From Micromonospora sp. CPCC 205371 (GTDB lineage: Bacteria > Actinomycetota > Actinomycetes > Mycobacteriales > Micromonosporaceae), in contig NZ_JAIBNX010000001.1 in the NCBI RefSeq assembly GCF_026130045.1, forward strand, positions 245,424-279,885: a stretch of 34,462 nucleotides of DNA, given 5' to 3'. Within the stretch, counting starts at the first letter, position 1. Each line of letters begins with the position of its first letter. Below the pieces are notes generated by a model. The model saw only the letters and a list, made by a program, of their open reading frames with translations. It ran no database searches and was not told the origin of the DNA. Positions 29,508-34,462 of the stretch are shown here, piece after piece. Both the position numbers and the translations under genes were made by a program.

Positions 29508-31616
29508 TCAGCCCTGCTTCTGTACGGAGCGGAGCAGCACGGTCGCCACGTCGACGACCTCGACCTGCTCAGCGGCGCCCTTGCCGGTGACGCCGTCGCC
29601 GATCATCGTGTAGCAGAACGGGCAGCCGACGGCGATCGTCTTGGCGCCCGTCGACAGGGCCTCCTCGACGCGCTCGACGTTGATGCGCTTGCCGATCCGC
29701 TCCTCCATCCACATGCGGGCGCCACCGGCGCCGCAGCAGAACGACCGCTCGCTGTTGCGCGGCATCTCGGTGAGCGAGTTTGCCGTACCGGCCTGCTGGA
29801 GGATCTCGCGGGGCGGGGTGAAGACCCGGTTGTGCCGGCCCAGGTAGCACGGGTCGTGGTAGGTGATGCCGCCGTCGACCGGCTGCACCGGCGTGAGCTT
29901 GCCGCTCGACACGAGGTGAGCGAGCAGTTGCGTGTGGTGCACGACCTCGTACTTACCGCCGAGCTGCGGGTACTCGTTGCCGAGCGTGTTGAAGCAGTGC
30001 GGGCAGGACGCGACGATCTTCTTCACGCCCGCCTCGTTGAGCGTCTCCACGTTCTGCTGGGCGAGCATCTGGAAGACGAACTCGTTGCCGATGCGGCGGG
30101 CGGGGTCGCCGGAGCAGGTCTCGCCCTCGCCGAGGATCGCGAAGTTGACGCCGGCCTGGTGCAGCAGCGTCGCCACCGCGCGGGTCGTCTTCTTGGCCCG
30201 GTCTTCGAAAGCGCCGGCGCAACCGACCCAGAAGAGGTACTCGAAGTCGTCGACCTCGCCGACCCGGGGGACCTCGAAGTCGAGGCCCTTGGTCCAGTCT
30301 TCGCGGGTGTTCTGCGGGGCGCCCCACGGGTTGCCCTTGTTCTCCAGGTTGCGCAGCATCACGCCGGCCTCGGACGGGAACGACGACTCGATGAGCACCT
30401 GGTACCGGCGCATGTCGACGATGTGGTCGACGTGCTCGATGTCGACCGGGCACTGCTCGACGCAGGCGCCACAGGTGGTGCAGGACCACAGCACGTCCGG
30501 GTCGATCACGCCGCCCTCGTCGGCGCCGCCTACGAGCGGTTTCTGACCTTCAGCCAGCGCGAGGGCGTCGACGTTGCTGTGATCGTCTCCTGCCAGGAGG
30601 TACGGCGCCTTGGCGTACGCGTGGTCGCGCAGGGAGAGCACGAGCAGTTTCGGGGAGAGCGGCTTGCCGGTGTTCCAGGCCGGGCACTGCGACTGGCAGC
30701 GGCCGCACTCGGTACAGGTGGTGAAGTCGAGCAGGCCCTTCCAGGTGAACTGCTCGACGGCCGCCACGCCGAACTGGTCCTTGTCCGGGTCGGCCTCCTC
30801 GAAATCCAGCGGCTTGCCACCCGACATCATCGGGCGCAGCGGACCGAGGCCGGACCCATCCGGGCGAGCCGGGTCGCGCTTGAAGAAGATGTTGAAGAAC
30901 GCGGCGAATCGGTGCCACGCCACGCCCATGGTCACGTTGAGCGCGATCGTGATCAGCCAGGTCATCGAGATGATGATCTTTATGAGTGCGGTGATGCTGA
31001 GCGCCGCGTCCGAGGCCGGAAGGATCTCGCCAAGAGCGTGCGAGATCGGTGCGGCCCATACCGGCCACTCGCCATGCCCGGTCGCGTACTTGAATCCGCG
31101 GATCAGGAACCCGCAGATCAGCACCGCGACGATGACGAACTCGACGAAGTAGCCCTGCCACATCGTGGAGCCGGTGAACCGGGACAGGCCGCGCGCCTTA
31201 CCGGGCCGGTTGCGCAGCCGGATCGCGATCAGCACGAGGATGCCGAGCAGGCCGAACACCCCGATCAGCTCGGTGGCCAGGCCGAAGAGCGCCCATCCGC
31301 CGATGATCGGCAGCCCGGCGTGCGCGTCGACGACCTCGAAGTAGGCCTCCAGCACGAGCAGCGACAGGACGACGAAGGCGACCATCACGAACCAGTGCGC
31401 GGCACCCACGACGCTCCACTTGAGCATCCGGGTGTGGCCGACCGTCTCGGTCAGCATCCGCTTGGTCCGCAACCCCTTGTCGCCAAAACGCTCCGGATCG
31501 GGCTGCCCCAGCCGGATCACCGAGAGCATCGTGCGAACCGCGCGTACAGCCAGCGCGACGGCCACGAGCGTGATGGCGGCAGCCAACACCGTTGTCACGA
31601 TCTGGACAGTGCCCAT
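29508..31616 (-). CDS. EtfD-like membrane iron-sulfur oxidoreductase
   Basis: A 702-aa protein. About five helices lie in residues 1-245 (heme-b/NarI-like membrane part with His residues in GHTRMLKW and GAAHWF). Two 4Fe-4S motifs follow: CTECGRCQSQCP (301-312) and CTTCGACVEQCP (379-390). Two CCG domains finish the protein (SCPHCFNTLGNEYPQ, SFCCGAGGARMWMEE, GCPFCYTM), as in heterodisulfide-reductase relatives. M. tuberculosis Rv0338c (EtfD) has this layout and receives electrons from EtfBA during fatty acid oxidation. ATG 31616 is preferred (AGGGG just upstream; AGGAGG 12 nt upstream). Its promoter shares an operator with the acyl-CoA dehydrogenase gene, supporting the role. Confidence 0.9.
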   Translation of the reverse strand: MGTVQIVTTVLAAAITLVAVALAVRAVRTMLSVIRLGQPDPERFGDKGLRTKRMLTETVGHTRMLKWSVVGAAHWFVMVAFVVLSLLVLEAYFEVVDAHAGLPIIGGWALFGLATELIGVFGLLGILVLIAIRLRNRPGKARGLSRFTGSTMWQGYFVEFVIVAVLICGFLIRGFKYATGHGEWPVWAAPISHALGEILPASDAALSITALIKIIISMTWLITIALNVTMGVAWHRFAAFFNIFFKRDPARPDGSGLGPLRPMMSGGKPLDFEEADPDKDQFGVAAVEQFTWKGLLDFTTCTECGRCQSQCPAWNTGKPLSPKLLVLSLRDHAYAKAPYLLAGDDHSNVDALALAEGQKPLVGGADEGGVIDPDVLWSCTTCGACVEQCPVDIEHVDHIVDMRRYQVLIESSFPSEAGVMLRNLENKGNPWGAPQNTREDWTKGLDFEVPRVGEVDDFEYLFWVGCAGAFEDRAKKTTRAVATLLHQAGVNFAILGEGETCSGDPARRIGNEFVFQMLAQQNVETLNEAGVKKIVASCPHCFNTLGNEYPQLGGKYEVVHHTQLLAHLVSSGKLTPVQPVDGGITYHDPCYLGRHNRVFTPPREILQQAGTANSLTEMPRNSERSFCCGAGGARMWMEERIGKRINVERVEEALSTGAKTIAVGCPFCYTMIGDGVTGKGAAEQVEVVDVATVLLRSVQKQG

Positions 31617-31653
31617 GTACCCCTGGCCTCCTGATCCACGTTCCGGTGCTCCC

Positions 31654-31683
31654 AGACTACCCACAAGGTTACCGGCCAGTAAC
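31654..31683 (-). promoter_or_regulatory. Promoter and TTACCGGCCAGTAA operator of the EtfD-like gene
   Basis: GTTACCGGCCAGTAAC (31668-31683) matches the operators before the acyl-CoA dehydrogenase gene. On the minus strand TTACTG (31682-31677), 17 bp, TAGTCT (31659-31654) form a plausible promoter; the operator covers the -35, which fits repression. Confidence 0.72.
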
Positions 31684-31779
31684 GTGGGCTTCCTCCCTGA
31701 CCTTAGGACAAGCAGGGGATGGCGCGGCCGTGATGCGTCTCTCTAGACTCGCGCCGACTTCAATACGGGGAGGAATTCT

Positions 31780-34428
31780 TTGCGACCACGCGTACGCGCG
31801 GCCGGTGCTGGCGCCTGCCTTGCACTCGCTGCCATCGTCGGCGCCGCGGTCATCGTCGCGTCCAACGACTCAGACGGCTCGCAAGCACGGTTCGTCGGCG
31901 CCGGATCCGCCGCCGGCCCGGACGGGGCCGCAGCGGCAGGCGCGGCGGCGCCGGGCGATCCGACACCCGGCCCGGGCCAGGCCAAGACCGGCGGCCGGCT
32001 CACGTCCGCCGCCGCGCTCCAGGAGCTGCGGCGAAGTGGCGGCAAGCAGCCCGCGGTGCGGGTGGTCGACGGCCGGGTACGCACGCTGACCGCGCCCCCT
32101 GGGGAGCCGTTGAAGCTGCCGCTCGGCGTACCGGCCGGCGCCAACGCCGAGACCACTGCCAGCGCTTTCGTCAATCGGTACGGCCCTGCCTTCGGCATCG
32201 AATCGACGACCAGCACCAAGCGGACGGGTACGGCCACCCTGTCCGGTGGCGACACCGTCGTGCGGTTCGGCCAGTACGCGGGTGGCGTGCCCGTGATCGG
32301 CGGCGAGCTGATCGTCACCCTGAACCGCTCGGGCGGCATCCTCGGTGCCACCGCGGAGACCGCGATCGGCGCGCCCGTCGGCACGTCGGCCCGCACCACC
32401 GCGGCGGTCGCCCAGCGCACCGCCGTCGAGGCCGTCGCCAAGGACCTCGGCGCCGACGCCGGCACGCTCACCGCTGGCGAGGCGAAGCTCTGGCTGTACG
32501 ACCCGCGCGTGGTGGGCGGTCAGGGTCCGGCCGAGCTGCGGCCGACCTGGTGGGTCGAGGTGCACGCCACCGGTGGCAACGACGGCCACGGCATCGCCTC
32601 CGCTCTTGTGGACGCCACCGACAACAAGTCCGTGCTGGTCATCTCCGAGCACCGGCACGCCCGCAACCGCGTCGTCTGCGACCTCAACAACACCCGGGTC
32701 GACCTGAACGAGGTCGGCAACTACTGGTGCAGCGCCGACCCTGCCGGACCGGCCATCTCCCGCACCGAGACCGGCGCCGCCTCGTCGGTCGCCGACGTCA
32801 ACGCCGCGTACACCTTCATGGGGCAGACGTACGACTACTTCGCCAGCCAGTTCGGGCGGGACTCGATCGACGGCAAGGGCATGCAGGTCCGGGCCACGGT
32901 CCGCGCCTGCCACACCACGGAGGAGTGCCCGTACCCGAACGCGTTCTGGGACGGCGCTCAGCTGACGTTCGGCGCGGGCCTCGTCACCGACGACATCCTG
33001 GCCCACGAGTACACCCACGGCGTCACCGAGCACACCTCGAACCTCTTCTACGCGTTCCAGTCCGGCGCGATCAACGAGGCGTTCTCGGACATCTTCGGCG
33101 AGTTCATTGACCTGGCCCACGGCACCGACGGGCCGCGCTGGCGGATCGGCGAAGAGGCCAGCATTGGCGCGATCCGCGACATGGCCAACCCCGGCTTGTT
33201 CGGTGATCCTTCGTACGTTGGCGGCCCCAACTACTACACCGCCTTCGGCGACAACGGCGGCGTGCACTTCAACTCCGGCGTGGTCAACAAGGCGGCCCAG
33301 CTCATCGCCGATGGCGGCTCGCTCAACGGCAGCACCGTCACGGGCATCGGGCTCGCCAAGTCGGCGCAGCTCTGGTACCGGGTGATGCACCTCGTCACCT
33401 CGGGCTCCGGCTTCGCCGACCTTGGCGCGGCCATGCAGAGCGCCTGCCGGCAGCTCGTCGGCCGGTTTGGGATCACGCGTGCCGACTGCACCCAGGTCGA
33501 CAACGCGGTGACCGCGACCGCGATGTTCGCCCAGCCGGCCGTCCCGTCGTCGGCGGTGGTCGACCGGTGCAACGTCGCCGGCCAGCAGCCCGCTGTCCGG
33601 CTGTACCAGGACGACATGGAGCGCACCGGCGGCTGGACCTTCGACCGGGCGTACTGGCAGGTCATCCCGTCCGGTGACGTGCCCGTGAGCCTGGCGCACT
33701 CGGGCCGGCGGGCGATGTACGGCTGGATGCCGAGGGCGGCCGCACCCGGTGCGACCGGTTCCGCCACGATGGCGGCGCCCGTCGCGATTCCGGCGGGTGA
33801 GACGCACTTCGCTCTGCATTACAGCGTGCCGACGTACAACACGACCACGGGTGGGTTCGCGATCGAGTACAACGCCGGCGACGGCTGGGTGGCGCTGCCC
33901 GCCGACCCCAGCACGCCGGTTCCCAGCGGCGCCTCGACGCGCGGCTATGTCACCGCGTCGTACGACGTGAGCAGCCTCGCCGGGCAGGAAGTCCTGTTCC
34001 GGTTCCGGCTCACCCGCGCGTCGCTGGACCGGGAGTGGCTCGTCGACGACGTCCGGCTGTACCAGTGCGTGGCCGCCCCCTCGGCGCCGCGCAACGTGAC
34101 CGCCGAATGGGCCGCCGGCAACACGTCAGCGACGGTGACGTGGAACCGGCCGGCTTCCGGCACCGCGGTCGACCATTACGAGGTATCGGTCGACGGAAGC
34201 CCGAACCGGACGAACGTCGCACCGGGCGGTGATGCCACGTCGCTGGTGCTCAACGGGCTGAACGCCACCAGGGGTCACATCGTCCGGATCTGGGCGGTCG
34301 ACGCCGCGGGTGGCCGGAGCCTGCCGGCGGAGCTGCGATTCGCGGTCAATCCGCCGGTCGCGTGCACGCCGGGGAGCGTGGTCGTGGTCAACGGCAAGCC
34401 GGTGCCGTGCCGCAAGCCGTCGTTCTGA
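31780..34428 (+). CDS. Secreted M4 (thermolysin-family) metalloprotease
   Basis: An 882-aa protein with a TTG start preceded by GGGGAGGA at 7 nt. A signal peptide (GACLALAAIVGAAVIVA) is followed by an FTP/PepSY-type propeptide (~120-290). The M4 catalytic domain (~295-590) has H409-E-Y-T-H413, the zinc Glu E433 exactly 20 residues later in AINEAFSDIFGE, and the proton donor H496 in NGGVHFNSGVVNKA. Then comes a jelly-roll domain with DDMERTGGWTFD and WLVDDVRLYQC as in immune-inhibitor/MAM-like domains (~605-765), a fibronectin type III domain (~768-865) and a short Cys-containing tail. It is extracellular and nutritional or developmental. Divergent from the EtfD-like gene. Confidence 0.95.
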   Translation: MRPRVRAAGAGACLALAAIVGAAVIVASNDSDGSQARFVGAGSAAGPDGAAAAGAAAPGDPTPGPGQAKTGGRLTSAAALQELRRSGGKQPAVRVVDGRVRTLTAPPGEPLKLPLGVPAGANAETTASAFVNRYGPAFGIESTTSTKRTGTATLSGGDTVVRFGQYAGGVPVIGGELIVTLNRSGGILGATAETAIGAPVGTSARTTAAVAQRTAVEAVAKDLGADAGTLTAGEAKLWLYDPRVVGGQGPAELRPTWWVEVHATGGNDGHGIASALVDATDNKSVLVISEHRHARNRVVCDLNNTRVDLNEVGNYWCSADPAGPAISRTETGAASSVADVNAAYTFMGQTYDYFASQFGRDSIDGKGMQVRATVRACHTTEECPYPNAFWDGAQLTFGAGLVTDDILAHEYTHGVTEHTSNLFYAFQSGAINEAFSDIFGEFIDLAHGTDGPRWRIGEEASIGAIRDMANPGLFGDPSYVGGPNYYTAFGDNGGVHFNSGVVNKAAQLIADGGSLNGSTVTGIGLAKSAQLWYRVMHLVTSGSGFADLGAAMQSACRQLVGRFGITRADCTQVDNAVTATAMFAQPAVPSSAVVDRCNVAGQQPAVRLYQDDMERTGGWTFDRAYWQVIPSGDVPVSLAHSGRRAMYGWMPRAAAPGATGSATMAAPVAIPAGETHFALHYSVPTYNTTTGGFAIEYNAGDGWVALPADPSTPVPSGASTRGYVTASYDVSSLAGQEVLFRFRLTRASLDREWLVDDVRLYQCVAAPSAPRNVTAEWAAGNTSATVTWNRPASGTAVDHYEVSVDGSPNRTNVAPGGDATSLVLNGLNATRGHIVRIWAVDAAGGRSLPAELRFAVNPPVACTPGSVVVVNGKPVPCRKPSF

Positions 34429-34447
34429 CCTGAGCAACGAAGGGCCG

Positions 34448-34462
34448 GGGCACCGAGTGCCC
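34448..34462 (+). terminator. Partial terminator hairpin after the M4 gene
   Basis: GGGCAC (34448-34453), loop CGA, GTGCCC (34457-34462) form a stem that ends exactly at the window edge, so it may continue beyond. It lies 20 nt after the M4 stop. Confidence 0.5.

Noticed and set aside
1-34462. Secondary-metabolite gene cluster
   Set aside because: No PKS, NRPS, terpene, RiPP or similar core genes are present.

Overview
The window is chromosomal DNA from a high-GC actinobacterium. Very high GC with third-position bias, many GTG/TTG starts, probable leaderless promoters (TANNNT 6-7 nt before the start codon), a LexA box of the actinobacterial TCGAAC-N4-GTTCGA type, a DcdB-type dCTP deaminase, DUF6458 proteins and an LppU/SCO3897-like protein all fit. 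The gene mix (AA10-CBM2 LPMO, NlpC/P60 pairs, EtfD-like Fe-S protein) suggests a mycelial soil family such as Micromonosporaceae; that placement is inference.

Layout. 1-6.3 kb: a 930-aa repeat-rich, proline-rich membrane protein with an LppU-like C-terminus, a secreted LPMO with a CBM2, and a thioredoxin/NHL-repeat protein, with two strong hairpin terminators. 6.3-8.6 kb: a pxpBCA (5-oxoprolinase) operon on the minus strand. 8.6-10.5 kb: a TrhA/hemolysin III protein and a SixA-type phosphatase bracketed by two paralogous DUF6458 membrane proteins. 10.5-12.5 kb: a long acyl-CoA dehydrogenase whose promoter carries two copies of a palindromic operator. 12.7-15.1 kb: a membrane PP2C/SpoIIE phosphatase, an RlpA-like protein and a phosphoribosyltransferase.

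15.1-18.7 kb is the most interesting part. A perfect 18-bp LexA palindrome lies between a minus-strand run dcd, MazG-like pyrophosphohydrolase, PD-(D/E)XK-DUF2075 nuclease-helicase, and a plus-strand flavin/F420 split-barrel gene. This looks like an SOS-controlled nucleotide-editing and nuclease-helicase module and is a defence candidate.

18.7-21.4 kb: an M43 metalloprotease, tRNA-Gly(CCC), then a small accessory patch with a VapBC-like toxin-antitoxin, a gene with two compensating frameshifts, and several sets of direct repeats resembling the recombination ends of an integrative element. 21.4-26.5 kb is a cell-wall locus: two NlpC/P60 paralogs flank a secreted LamG-like protein and a lysozyme-fold/amidase fusion. 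The first NlpC gene sits behind a clear c-di-AMP (ydaO) riboswitch.

26.6-31.7 kb: two CNNM/CorC proteins, a VanZ protein and an EtfD-like membrane Fe-S reductase on the minus strand. The EtfD-like promoter has the same operator as the acyl-CoA dehydrogenase 19 kb away, so one repressor probably co-regulates fatty acyl-CoA oxidation and its electron outlet. 31.8-34.4 kb: a secreted thermolysin-family (M4) protease with accessory C-terminal domains, followed by a hairpin cut by the window end. All functions are assigned by reading motifs; no database search was possible.
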